Position numbers and translations under genes: made by a program
The notes under the pieces: generated by a model
Databases searched by the model: none
What the model saw: the letters and a program-made list of their open reading frames with translations, nothing else
What the model was told of the DNA's origin: nothing
Assembly: GCF_001514535.1 (NCBI RefSeq)
Contig: NZ_BCNO01000002.1
Coordinates: 207,715-271,714, forward strand
Source: Thermodesulfovibrio aggregans
GTDB lineage: Bacteria; Nitrospirota; Thermodesulfovibrionia; Thermodesulfovibrionales; Thermodesulfovibrionaceae
Direction: 5' to 3'
Length of the DNA: 64,000 nucleotides
Shown: positions 54,991 to 63,600 of the stretch, piece after piece
How positions within the stretch are numbered: position 1 is the first letter of the stretch
How the letters are laid out: each line of letters opens with the position of its first letter

Positions 54991-56766
54991 TTAAATTACT
55001 ATTGGAATTAAAACTATCAAAATCAACAAGATGATACCTATAACCATTACAAATGCATAATCATTGGCTCTTCCTGTTTGAATAACCCTGACAGCATCGC
55101 TTAGCCTTATCGAACCCGTCGCCATGTTATTATAAGTTTTATCAACTCCTGAGGTATCAATTAATTTTAAAAATCCTGCAATCTTTAAAATAGGCTTAAT
55201 AACCATAAACTCATAAGCCTGACCTATTATGTTGTATTCAACTTTTGCGAGAACATTATTAGCAAATCTCATAAAAAGAGCTGATCCTTTTCTATAAAAC
55301 CAGTCAGCATCAAGATTTACTGACCTTATCTCAGGAGGATATATTCCTGAAAGCATGAGCAAAGTAAAAGCCAATGCAGAGAAGGCAAGCAATTGAGTCT
55401 GATCTATTACATGGGCTGCTGTATATGGTTCATATTCAACAGGATACGGAAGAATGGAGTAAAGAGGACCTGGTAGAACTCCTATTCCAATGCAGAGAAA
55501 TGCGGCAATTCCCATAGCAACAAGCATGTGTTTTGGAGCTTCCTGTGTTCTTATACCCGAGTCATGGCTGAAGAAAGCAAAGAAGGGAATTTTTATTCCG
55601 GAGTGGTGGAAAACACCTGCGGAGGCAAAAAGAAGAGCAATCCATATGGCAAGCATACCACCCTCTCCTGCTGCTGAGACTATCATTGACTTACTTACAA
55701 ATCCACTTGTAAAGGGTACACCAGAGATGGATGCTGCACCAACAATACAGAATATTGTAGTAAGAGGCATTGATTTATACAAACCACCGAGATCAGTGGC
55801 ATTTATTTTCCCTGTCCTATACAGCACTGCTCCCATTGACATAAAAAGTAAAGCCTTGTAAAGAATGTGGCAGAAAGCATGCGCCACTGTTCCATTTAAA
55901 GAAAGTTGAGTACCAATTCCCACACCGGTAACCATAAACCCAACCTGGTTAATGAGACTGTATGAGAGAACTCTTCTGAGATTGTTTTCAATAACTGCAT
56001 AGAATATTGGGAATGCCGTCATTGCAGCACCAATATAAATTAAAAGCTCTGTACCAGGAAATGCTCTGGCAAGAACATAAACAGCTGTTTTCGTTGTAAA
56101 GGCTGAGAGAAAAACTGTTCCTGTCTCTGTTGATTCAGGATAAGCATCAGGTAGCCATGCATGTAGAACAGGAAAAGCTGCATTTATCCCAAAACCAAGA
56201 AATATCAACCATGAACTCAGCCCTTTTAACCCAACATAGTTGAAAAGTAAAGATCCTGTCTCATGATATTGGATAATTATCCCTCCAAGAAGTAGTAAAC
56301 CTCCAAAAATATGCACCATCAAATATCTCATTCCTGCACTTACAGCCTTCTTTGTCTTCGCAGACCAGACTATATAGGCTGCAGCAAATGCCATAATTTC
56401 CCAGAATATAAATAGTGTTACAAAGTCACCTGCAAAAACAGCACCCTGTGCGGCACCTGCATAGACAAAGGCTGAAACAAGATGAAGATTATCTTTCACA
56501 TGTAAGCTGTATATAGAAGAGATAAAAGTTATGATTGCGAAGATATAGCTGAAAGCAAGAGAGAGTCTGTCAACTCTTCCAAATATAAGTTCATACTCAA
56601 GAATCCTTACTTTCCAGTAAACTCCTTCAGGAAGACTGAAGACGTACAGAATGGTGAGCAAGGGAAGCGCTATCATGTAAACCTGCCTCATTCTACCCCT
56701 GAACAAAAGTATTAACAGTGAACCAAAAATTAGAATTCCTGCAGGTGGAATCAGATTAGTCATCAT
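54991..56766 (-). CDS. NuoL-position antiporter-like subunit, Mrp-D-like
   Basis: A 591-residue polytopic protein. The channel segment FPVLHAWLPDAYPESTETGTVFLSAFTTKTAVYVLARAF differs from textbook NuoL (which has PTPVSALIHAATMV) and is closer to Mrp antiporter D-type proteins. However the C-terminus (residues about 490-591) carries an amphipathic stretch and a final helix with RVIQTGRANDYAFVMVIGIILLI, the QTG...YA pattern that ends real NuoL subunits with the long lateral helix. It therefore probably fills the NuoL role. The start is one of two adjacent ATGs overlapping the small gene upstream by 11 bases. Confidence 0.82.
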   Translation of the reverse strand: MMTNLIPPAGILIFGSLLILLFRGRMRQVYMIALPLLTILYVFSLPEGVYWKVRILEYELIFGRVDRLSLAFSYIFAIITFISSIYSLHVKDNLHLVSAFVYAGAAQGAVFAGDFVTLFIFWEIMAFAAAYIVWSAKTKKAVSAGMRYLMVHIFGGLLLLGGIIIQYHETGSLLFNYVGLKGLSSWLIFLGFGINAAFPVLHAWLPDAYPESTETGTVFLSAFTTKTAVYVLARAFPGTELLIYIGAAMTAFPIFYAVIENNLRRVLSYSLINQVGFMVTGVGIGTQLSLNGTVAHAFCHILYKALLFMSMGAVLYRTGKINATDLGGLYKSMPLTTIFCIVGAASISGVPFTSGFVSKSMIVSAAGEGGMLAIWIALLFASAGVFHHSGIKIPFFAFFSHDSGIRTQEAPKHMLVAMGIAAFLCIGIGVLPGPLYSILPYPVEYEPYTAAHVIDQTQLLAFSALAFTLLMLSGIYPPEIRSVNLDADWFYRKGSALFMRFANNVLAKVEYNIIGQAYEFMVIKPILKIAGFLKLIDTSGVDKTYNNMATGSIRLSDAVRVIQTGRANDYAFVMVIGIILLILIVLIPIVI

Positions 56767-56992
56767 AGTAGTCCTCCCCTCTCATTACAATTGGTCTGAG
56801 AATATACTTCGCTGCTAAGACAAGTATGATGCAAGCCACAAGTCCATAGGCTCCGTAAAAAGAAGGATATTCATCAAATCCGAAGTAGGCATGTTTATGA
56901 ATAAAGGGATCAATTAGAATTAAAATGACGAGAAACGAGTAGAAAATAGTCAAAATTTTCTTCAAACCCTTACTCATTTTTTTATTTTCCAT
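56756..56992 (-). CDS. Small two-helix membrane protein of the complex I operon
   Basis: A 78-residue protein with two hydrophobic helices (ILTIFYSFLVILILIDPFI and FYGAYGLVACIILVLAAKYIL) and a charged end RPIVMRGEDYYDD. It starts at an ATG overlapping the stop of the preceding 44-residue gene (TGATG) with GGGAG upstream, and overlaps the next gene by 11 bases. The tail, especially MRxEDYYD, recalls small proteins encoded beside Mrp-D-like genes in other bacteria; that recollection is unverified. Likely an accessory subunit tied to the neighbouring antiporter-type proteins. Confidence 0.75.
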   Translation of the reverse strand: MENKKMSKGLKKILTIFYSFLVILILIDPFIHKHAYFGFDEYPSFYGAYGLVACIILVLAAKYILRPIVMRGEDYYDD

Positions 56993-57126
56993 CACTTAGC
57001 TCCCAGGATAATTATTGCTGTAAGATAAATAACGCCGATGATAAAAACAATGTAAAATACTGTTCTATATGGAGGTATAGGATCATGCTTCAGAATCAGT
57101 CTTTCTTCATGTTCATTTTGATTCAT
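56992..57126 (-). CDS. 44-residue one-helix membrane protein of the complex I operon
   Basis: A very short gene, MNQNEHEERLILKHDPIPPY followed by one membrane helix (TVFYIVFIIGVIYLTAIIIL) and GAK. Its ATG overlaps the stop of the upstream antiporter-like gene (ATGA) and GGAGG lies 10 bases upstream; its stop overlaps the next start. Coding potential is supported by this perfect junction pattern at both ends. It probably is a small structural subunit between the two antiporter-type proteins. No family recognised. Confidence 0.72.
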   Translation of the reverse strand: MNQNEHEERLILKHDPIPPYRTVFYIVFIIGVIYLTAIIILGAK

Positions 57127-58604
57127 TTGAGAACCTCCTTTGCGAGATTTATTATCAAATCGGGATATATTCCACCAACTATACTTATTATAGAGGTAAT
57201 AGTAAGCGTCGTTGCCATAAAGGGATTTTCTCTAATTTCGTGGGAGTGTCCATCATTGTGCTTTAGCTCTTTGAAATAGGCACGATAGATAATAGGAAGA
57301 AAGTATCCAGCATTGAGCAACGAGCTTAAGAGTAGAACCGCCAGTATTTCAATACTTCCTCTCTCTAAAGCTCCAACAAGTAAATACCATTTTGTTACAA
57401 AACCACCTACAAGAGGAACGCCTATCATTCCAAGACTACCTATTGTAAATGCTGCCATAGTCCATGGCATTTTTTTTGCAATTCCATCAAGCTGAGAGAC
57501 TTCGGTCTTGTGAGCACATACATAGAGAGAGCCTGCACAGAAAAAGAGAGTTATTTTAGCAAACGCATGATTAGAGATGTGAATAATACCTCCGATCATG
57601 CCATCATAGGTAAGTAAGAGAGCTCCCAAAATAATGTAGGAAAGCTGGCTTACAGTTGAAAAGGCAAGTCTTGCCTTGATGTTATCTCTTGTTAGAGCAA
57701 TCATTGAAGCTACTGTTATTGTAAAGGCTGCCATAAAGAGAGCTATGTTTGTTGTGGAGAGTTCTTTGAGAAAGTCTGTTCCATATATGAAGAATATTAC
57801 TCTCAATACAGTAAATACTCCTGTTTTAACTACAGCAACTGCATGAAGCAAAGCACTTACAGGAGTGGGTGCTACCATTGCTGCAGGAAGCCATCCATGA
57901 AGGGGCATAACAGCAGCTTTTGCAAAACCGTAGATATACATAAGAAATACTATTCCGAGCAAACCTGAGTAAGTGTGTCTCACAGTTTCTGTAAATATTC
58001 CGCCTTTCTGAAAATCAAGAGTACCTGCAATCATATAGGTTATTACAATTGCTGCTACAAGAAAAACCTTTGCAGCACCTATAAGATATATGGCATATTT
58101 TCTTGCCCCGGCCTTTGCTTCATCTGTCTCATGATGTACAACAAGTGGATATGTCACAAAAGTTAATCCTTCATAAAAGAGAAACATTGTAAACAGATTG
58201 GCTGAGAAGGCTACACCTATGGTAGTTGAAAGTGCAGCAGCAAAGCAGGCGAAGTATCTTGTCTGCTTTTTCTCGTTGTGTCCACGCATGTATCCAATTG
58301 AATAAAAGGTAGTAACTATCCATAAAAAGGAAGCTCCAAGAGCAAAGAGCATTCCCAGAGCATCAACTCTGAATTTTATCTCAATACCTGGCAGGATTTT
58401 AAAGAGTTCAAACTCTATGATCTTGCCGTTTAATACCGCAGGGAGCATTGATGCGATAACGGCAAACTTAACAATACCAGCAATTACAGACCAGAACTCA
58501 CGGAGATTTGGATTTCTCTCCCCTGTAGCGATTATCAGTGGAATGGCTACCAGAGAAGCAAGAATTGGAATTAGTGGTAAAATTGATTGCTCTACATTCA
58601 TCAC
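57123..58604 (-). CDS. Additional antiporter-like subunit, Mrp-D type
   Basis: A 493-residue polytopic protein. MPLHGWLPAAMVAPTPVSALLHAVAVVKTGVFTVLR is the Mrp/NuoL-type channel helix, LFYEGLTFVTYPLVVH holds the channel Glu, and NIKARLAFSTVSQLSYIILG the Lys helix region. It lacks the long C-terminal arm of NuoL. It sits directly after nuoK, where nuoL usually lies, but a second NuoL-position gene follows two small genes later, so it is an extra proton- or sodium-channel module. The starts of nuoK and this gene overlap by 4 bases. Confidence 0.85.
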   Translation of the reverse strand: MMNVEQSILPLIPILASLVAIPLIIATGERNPNLREFWSVIAGIVKFAVIASMLPAVLNGKIIEFELFKILPGIEIKFRVDALGMLFALGASFLWIVTTFYSIGYMRGHNEKKQTRYFACFAAALSTTIGVAFSANLFTMFLFYEGLTFVTYPLVVHHETDEAKAGARKYAIYLIGAAKVFLVAAIVITYMIAGTLDFQKGGIFTETVRHTYSGLLGIVFLMYIYGFAKAAVMPLHGWLPAAMVAPTPVSALLHAVAVVKTGVFTVLRVIFFIYGTDFLKELSTTNIALFMAAFTITVASMIALTRDNIKARLAFSTVSQLSYIILGALLLTYDGMIGGIIHISNHAFAKITLFFCAGSLYVCAHKTEVSQLDGIAKKMPWTMAAFTIGSLGMIGVPLVGGFVTKWYLLVGALERGSIEILAVLLLSSLLNAGYFLPIIYRAYFKELKHNDGHSHEIRENPFMATTLTITSIISIVGGIYPDLIINLAKEVLK

Positions 58605-58906
58605 TCTTCCCTCAAAATGTTAAAGTCTTCAAGCTTTAGAGTAGGTTTATTTTTATAAGCTAAGATGAGGATTATTAATCCCACTGCAACAGCACCACCC
58701 GCAATGGCAATTACAAATAGAGCAAGAATTTGTCCTCTTATGTCCTGCATGTAATGACTGAGAGCTATGAGAGAGATATTAATTGAATTAAGCATAATCT
58801 CAATTGAAATAAACATCATTATAAGGTTTCTCCTTATGAGAAAACCTGTAAATCCAACAAAGAATAAAGCTACACTCAAAGCAAGGTAATAGCTAAGCGG
58901 CACCAT
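58601..58906 (-). CDS. nuoK: Complex I subunit NuoK
   Basis: A 101-residue three-helix subunit. RRNLIMMFISIEIMLNSINISLIAL carries the conserved membrane Glu, and FVIAIAGGAVAVGLIILIL the second one region. It belongs to the E-channel next to NuoH/J/A. Standard length. It overlaps nuoJ by 14 bases. Confidence 0.95.
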   Translation of the reverse strand: MVPLSYYLALSVALFFVGFTGFLIRRNLIMMFISIEIMLNSINISLIALSHYMQDIRGQILALFVIAIAGGAVAVGLIILILAYKNKPTLKLEDFNILREE

Positions 58907-59414
58907 TTGTCTTTCTCCTTATTGCAACTATTCCTACGCCAATTAAAGGAACTATCAGAATAAATCCTAAGATTAAAAATGGAAATAAATAATCATTAAA
59001 TATTGCAAGCCCAAGCGTTTTTGTATGTCCCTGTCTTTCAATAAGCTCTATTGTATAGTTGCCTGAGTAATTTTTCTTATATGTAAAAGCTCCGGCAAGG
59101 GCAAAAAACAGAAGCAACAGAGAACAATAAACTCTTGTCTGCCATGAACTGATGAATACTGATTGTTTTATCTCCTCTTTTAAATTAAGTAAAAATACCA
59201 CAAAGAGAAACATAACAAGAATGGCACCGGCATAAACAATTATCTGCACCATCGCAAGAAATTCTGCATTCAAAAGAAGATAAACTCCACCGAGATGAAC
59301 AAACATGAGAAGTATCCATAGAAGACTGTGAACAAGATTTTTTCTTGTAATACCAGCAATACCTGAGAAAAGTATCACAATAGCAAAGTATCCAAATAAA
59401 ACTTCAGCTAACAT
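58893..59414 (-). CDS. nuoJ: Complex I subunit NuoJ
   Basis: A 173-residue five-helix subunit. EFLAMVQIIVYAGAILVMFLFVVFLLNLK contains the family signature with the pi-bulge helix involved in coupling. The C-terminal helix follows a periplasmic loop. It precedes nuoK in standard order and overlaps it. The ATG follows AGAGGGATGA. Confidence 0.94.
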   Translation of the reverse strand: MLAEVLFGYFAIVILFSGIAGITRKNLVHSLLWILLMFVHLGGVYLLLNAEFLAMVQIIVYAGAILVMFLFVVFLLNLKEEIKQSVFISSWQTRVYCSLLLLFFALAGAFTYKKNYSGNYTIELIERQGHTKTLGLAIFNDYLFPFLILGFILIVPLIGVGIVAIRRKTNGAA

Positions 59415-59425
59415 TTCTCATCCCT

Positions 59426-60418
59426 CTAAATAAACTTTTTTAAAAAAGCTATGACTAGCAAATTCACAATTCCTGCAGGAATAAGAACCTTCCAACCAAT
59501 GTTAAGAAGCTGGTCAAATCTATATCTTGGTAGAGTTGCCCTAACCCATATATAGAGGAAAATAAATGCATAAACTTTTATAGCAAACCAGATTATTCCA
59601 GGAACTCTTTCAAGAAAGGGTAAGATATCTGTTATAAACTTTGGAATTGTCCATCCACCAAGAAAACACAGGGCACAGAGGGATGCCATTATGTACATGG
59701 CAACATACTCGGCAAGAAAGAAAAGAGCATATCGGAATGCACTGTATTCGGTAAGATATCCTGCAACGAGTTCTGTTTCAGCTTCTGGAAGGTCAAAGGG
59801 AGCTCTGTTTGTCTCGGCAAAGGCTGCAATTACGAATACAATAAATCCAATTATCTGGGGGATGGCATATATGCCTAAAGCTGTATTGTGCTGGGCAACT
59901 ACAATATCTCTCAGATTAAGGGAGCCTGCTGCAAGAACTACTCCTGCAAGACTGAGCCCAAGTGCGATCTCATAACTGAGCACCTGACTTGCTGAACGAA
60001 GTCCACCAAGAAAAGAGTATTTACTGTTAGATGCCCAGCCTGCAAGAATAATTCCATAGACAGATATGGACGCAGAGGCTAAAATAAAAAGTAAGCCAAT
60101 ATTAAGGTCTGCAAGGATAAAGTTTCTGTCAAAGGGAATAACAGTAAGATTTATCATTGTGAAGACGAGAACAATAATTGGTGCAATTTGAAATATGAAC
60201 CTTTCAGCATTTAAAGGGATAACATCTTCCTTGAAAAATATCTTTATAAAATCAGCAATTGGTTGTAGCAGTCCATGAGGTCCAACTTCCATTGGTCCCA
60301 TTCTTGCCTGAGCTCTTCCTATAATTTTTCTTTCTGCATAGGTTGTGTATGCCACATGGGTGAGAACTACTCCAAAAACAACTGTTGTTTTAATAAGCAT
60401 TATAAGAAGCTCAGTCAC
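59426..60418 (-). CDS. nuoH: Complex I subunit NuoH
   Basis: A 330-residue eight-helix subunit that forms the quinone cavity with NuoB/D. TYAERKIIGRAQARMGP is the conserved first loop; AAFAETNRAPFDLPEAETELVAGYLTEYSAFRY is the Glu-rich loop signature; RATLPRYRFDQLLNIGWK ends it. I start it at a GTG at 60418, where GGAGGG lies 5 bases upstream and the overlap with nuoC is 8 bases; ATGs at 60439 and 60433 would give longer overlaps without a site. Confidence 0.94.
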   Translation of the reverse strand: MTELLIMLIKTTVVFGVVLTHVAYTTYAERKIIGRAQARMGPMEVGPHGLLQPIADFIKIFFKEDVIPLNAERFIFQIAPIIVLVFTMINLTVIPFDRNFILADLNIGLLFILASASISVYGIILAGWASNSKYSFLGGLRSASQVLSYEIALGLSLAGVVLAAGSLNLRDIVVAQHNTALGIYAIPQIIGFIVFVIAAFAETNRAPFDLPEAETELVAGYLTEYSAFRYALFFLAEYVAMYIMASLCALCFLGGWTIPKFITDILPFLERVPGIIWFAIKVYAFIFLYIWVRATLPRYRFDQLLNIGWKVLIPAGIVNLLVIAFLKKFI

Positions 60419-60941
60419 TGTTCCCTCCAGCATTTTCAATGATCTCTTTAAAACCTCTCCAGAGTTCCTTTCCCCTTAAAGGATAGTCTTTTCTCAAAGG
60501 AAAGCCTTCCCAATCCTCTGGCATCAATATTCTTCTTAAGTCTGGATGACTCCTGAACCTGATACCGAACATGTCATAACACTCTCTTTCATGCCAGTTT
60601 GCACCTTTCCATAGTTCTGTTACGCTGTCAATTTCAGGTTCTTCCTCATAAATCTTTGCCTTAATCCTTATGTGAAGCCTTCTCCAGATGCTGTAAAGAT
60701 TATAGACAACCTCAAATCTTGGATTTTCAGGATAATTGTCCACCCCGCATAAATCCTGTAAATGATTAAAACCCTGTTCCTCTTTTAAATATTTCAATAT
60801 ATCCTTTATTTTTTCTTTCCTTACAGTAACTGAAATCTGTCCTCTGAATTCATTAATGTCAAGCATCTGCTCAGGAAATCTCTCATTCAGAGCATGGGCA
60901 ATTTTTAAGGACTCATCTGTTAAATTTACTTCCTGTGCCAT
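60411..60941 (-). CDS. nuoC: Complex I subunit NuoC
   Basis: A 176-residue 30-kDa-type subunit. DLCGVDNYPENPRFEVVYNLYS and the signature WKGANWHERECYDMFGIRFRSHPDLRRILMPEDWEGFPLRKDYPL are diagnostic. It is separate from NuoD, unlike the E. coli fusion. It lies between nuoA and nuoH, not next to nuoD, a rearranged order. Overlaps nuoA by 16 bases. Confidence 0.95.
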   Translation of the reverse strand: MAQEVNLTDESLKIAHALNERFPEQMLDINEFRGQISVTVRKEKIKDILKYLKEEQGFNHLQDLCGVDNYPENPRFEVVYNLYSIWRRLHIRIKAKIYEEEPEIDSVTELWKGANWHERECYDMFGIRFRSHPDLRRILMPEDWEGFPLRKDYPLRGKELWRGFKEIIENAGGNSD

Positions 60942-61309
60942 GTAAGAGCTCCTGTAAAGATTTCATAAATATAGCCTACCAGGATAAGTGCTATGAAAAT
61001 AATCATTACCCAGAAACCTTCAAGAGATATCAAATCAAAAGCAACTGCCCAGGGATAGAGAAATATAACTTCCACATCAAACACAACAAATAGTATGGCA
61101 AGTAAAAAGAATCCGATAAAAAATCTCTCCCTTGTATCTCCACTTGGTGGATTACCTGATTCATAGGCAATGAATTTAACAGGATTGAACTTTCTTGGAG
61201 CTAAAAACCTATTTAAAAACAGTCCTCCAACACCAAACAGGGTAGCAAATATCATGGCAATGAGAACAGGCAAATACCTATAAGGAATATAGCTTCCAGG
61301 CTCCATCAT
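60926..61309 (-). CDS. nuoA: Complex I subunit NuoA
   Basis: A 127-residue three-helix subunit. FIAYESGNPPSGDTRERFFIGFFLLAILFVVFDVEVIFLYPWAV is the family signature with the conserved acidic helix next to the quinone site. Two adjacent ATGs (61309 and 61306) are possible starts at the nuoI overlap. In most operons nuoA comes first; here it is fourth, after nuoI. Confidence 0.95.
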   Translation of the reverse strand: MMEPGSYIPYRYLPVLIAMIFATLFGVGGLFLNRFLAPRKFNPVKFIAYESGNPPSGDTRERFFIGFFLLAILFVVFDVEVIFLYPWAVAFDLISLEGFWVMIIFIALILVGYIYEIFTGALTWHRK

Positions 61310-61890
61310 TGCGACTCCTCTTCATTTTTAAAATTTGATATTTTTAATACTCTCTTTGGCTGCCTCTTACCAAATGGAAGTCTATTGCGATTAATACCAG
61401 GTAAATACCAGAACTTGTTGAGATAATCTTCTCCATCATACTGTCTCATGAATTCATCCCAGTTTTGTAGCAGGCTCTCTCTATCAAAGTAGTTGCTTTT
61501 TCTGTCATAGGAAGCATATTCATAAAACTCGGTAAGAACAATGGCATTTACCGGGCATACTTCCTCGCAATATCCACAGAAAATGCATCTCAATGCATCT
61601 ATCTCATACTTAGTGAGTACTCTTGCGCCTGTCTCATTGTTGATTGAATAATCAATGTAAATACACTGGCTCGGGCAGACCTGTGCACATTTGGTACAGG
61701 CAACGCATCTTTCTTTTCCTGTTTCAGTATCGCGAACAAAGGCATGCCTTCCTCTAAAACCTGACTCGAGGGGTCTTTTTTCCTTTGGATAGCGAATTGT
61801 CACAGGCTGAGTAAAGATAGTTTTGAAGGTTATGAGCATTCCCTTTATGAGGTCAATGAAAAGGAGTTTTTTCAGTAGTATGTTAATCAT
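61306..61890 (-). CDS. nuoI: Complex I subunit NuoI, two 4Fe-4S clusters
   Basis: A 194-residue ferredoxin-like subunit. Two 4Fe-4S motifs are visible: [15 protein letters not shown] and [15 protein letters not shown], which carry clusters N6a and N6b. The N-terminal amphipathic helix and [16 protein letters not shown] are typical. With NuoE/F/G absent from the operon, this subunit would be the electron entry point, possibly fed by ferredoxin or another donor. Overlaps nuoD by 4 bases. Confidence 0.95.
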   Translation of the reverse strand: MINILLKKLLFIDLIKGMLITFKTIFTQPVTIRYPKEKRPLESGFRGRHAFVRDTETGKERCVACTKCAQVCPSQCIYIDYSINNETGARVLTKYEIDALRCIFCGYCEEVCPVNAIVLTEFYEYASYDRKSNYFDRESLLQNWDEFMRQYDGEDYLNKFWYLPGINRNRLPFGKRQPKRVLKISNFKNEEESQ

Positions 61891-63092
61891 CTGTCAGCCT
61901 CTCCCATAACAATATCAAGAGTTCCGATAATTGCAATAACATCGGCAAGCAGATGTCCTTCACATAGTTCTGGAATTGCTGAAATATGGATGAAAGAGGG
62001 AGCTCTAACGCGCATTCTGTACGGTCTTCCTGAACCATCACTTATTATATAAAAGCCAAGCTCACCTTTAGGGGCTTCTATGGCTGAATAGATTTCTCCT
62101 TTTGGCATTATCTCCTGCTTTTCGTCGATAAACTTGATAAAACCGCTCAAAAGAGAGTCATCGGCTACAATCTTTCTCTTGCCCTGAAAAGCCATATCAA
62201 TATCGGGCGATTGTTCTGATATAATCTCTCCTGCAGGCATTTTTTCAATACACTGCTTTACAATAAGAGCTGACTGCCTCATCTCACGAATTCTACAGAG
62301 GTATCTATCATAGGTATCTCCATTTTCACCGAGAGGAACTTCAAAATCCACTTCAGAGTAGGCATCATAGGGGATTAATTTTCTTATATCATAGTAAACA
62401 CCTGAACCACGAAGAGCAGGACCTGTAAGTCCCAAAGACACTGCCTCTTGGGCAGTTATTACTCCAATTCCTTTTGTTCTTGCAATCCATATCCGATTTT
62501 CAGTTAAAAGTGTTTCATACTCATCAACTCTTTTAAGCATTGTTTCCATAAACCGGTATATCTCATCAAGCACATTCTCCCTTATATCAACTCTTACACC
62601 ACCAATTCTTGGATAACTAACTGTAAGACGGGCACCACATATTTTCTCAAAAAACTGTAGAATCTGTTCTCTTTCCCTGAAAGCATAGAGAAAAACTGTC
62701 ATTGCACCAATGTCAAGTGCATGGGTTGCAAGCCAAAGCAGATGACTGCTAAGTCTTGTGAGCTCTGCAACCATTGTTCTTATAAATTTCGCTCTTGGAG
62801 GCGGTTCTATTCCCATTAGTCTTTCAACAGCAACACAGTAACCAATGTTATTGGTCATGCTTGAGATGTAATCAAGTCTGTCAGTGAGGGTCATTGCACC
62901 GGCGTAGGTTTTGCTTTCAGAGAGTTTCTCAACTCCTCTGTGTAGATAACCAACATCAGGAGTTATCTTCACAACCCTCTCACCTTCAAACTCACAGACA
63001 AGCTTGAGAACTCCGTGAGTTGCCGGATGATGGGGGCCCATCTGAAGAACAAAAGTTGTCTCACCTACTCTCTCTATTTCCAGCTGCCCCAT
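61887..63092 (-). CDS. nuoD: Complex I subunit NuoD
   Basis: A 401-residue 49-kDa-type subunit. [22 protein letters not shown] with the quinone-site His, [33 protein letters not shown] and [21 protein letters not shown] are all diagnostic. It lacks the NiFe-hydrogenase cysteines, separating it from hydrogenase large subunits. It forms the quinone cavity with NuoB and overlaps nuoB by 19 bases. Confidence 0.96.
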   Translation of the reverse strand: MGQLEIERVGETTFVLQMGPHHPATHGVLKLVCEFEGERVVKITPDVGYLHRGVEKLSESKTYAGAMTLTDRLDYISSMTNNIGYCVAVERLMGIEPPPRAKFIRTMVAELTRLSSHLLWLATHALDIGAMTVFLYAFREREQILQFFEKICGARLTVSYPRIGGVRVDIRENVLDEIYRFMETMLKRVDEYETLLTENRIWIARTKGIGVITAQEAVSLGLTGPALRGSGVYYDIRKLIPYDAYSEVDFEVPLGENGDTYDRYLCRIREMRQSALIVKQCIEKMPAGEIISEQSPDIDMAFQGKRKIVADDSLLSGFIKFIDEKQEIMPKGEIYSAIEAPKGELGFYIISDGSGRPYRMRVRAPSFIHISAIPELCEGHLLADVIAIIGTLDIVMGEADR

Positions 63093-63598
63093 CTACCCTG
63101 CTCCTTCATAATTTTTTCTTTTAGTTTAAGTAATCCATACATCAGAGCTTCTGGCCTTGGTGGACATCCAGGAACATAAACATCTACAGGTAAAAACTGA
63201 TCTGCTCCCTGAACTGTGCTGTAGGTGTTAAAAATTCCTCCTGTGCAAGCACAACTTCCCATGGCAACAACATACTTTGGTTCAGGCATCTGATCATAGA
63301 CTCTTTTTACAATTGGCGCCATTTTGTATGTGACAGTTCCTGCAATGATTATTACATCTGCCTGACGGGGCGAAGCTCTAAACAAAATTCCAAATCTGTC
63401 AAGATCCAGATGGGATGCACCTGCTGCCATCATCTCTATGGCACAGCAGGCGAGTCCAAAAGTAAGGGGCCAGAGTGAGTTAGACCTACCCCAGTTTACA
63501 ATTTTATCAAGGGTAGTAACTATGACATTACTACCCCTGATAATCTTAGTTCCTTCCTCTACTTCTATGAGTTCTTCTTTATCAGTATAAAGAGGCAT
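63074..63598 (-). CDS. nuoB: Complex I subunit NuoB, N2 cluster
   Basis: A 174-residue subunit holding the terminal 4Fe-4S cluster N2. The ligands are in [17 protein letters not shown] (tandem Cys), [11 protein letters not shown] and [16 protein letters not shown]. Length is normal, so the gene is intact. It is the first gene of the complex I operon. The ATG is only about 24 bases from the stop codon of an IS256-family transposase, and the AAGGGA that precedes it lies at or in the edge of that element. Confidence 0.96.
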   Translation of the reverse strand: MPLYTDKEELIEVEEGTKIIRGSNVIVTTLDKIVNWGRSNSLWPLTFGLACCAIEMMAAGASHLDLDRFGILFRASPRQADVIIIAGTVTYKMAPIVKRVYDQMPEPKYVVAMGSCACTGGIFNTYSTVQGADQFLPVDVYVPGCPPRPEALMYGLLKLKEKIMKEQGRWGSWK

Positions 63599-63600
63599 AT

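Noticed and set aside
55490..55861. Plus-strand frame of 123 codons inside the NuoL-position gene
   Set aside because: Antisense shadow of a clear membrane protein gene, without ribosome site or family similarity.
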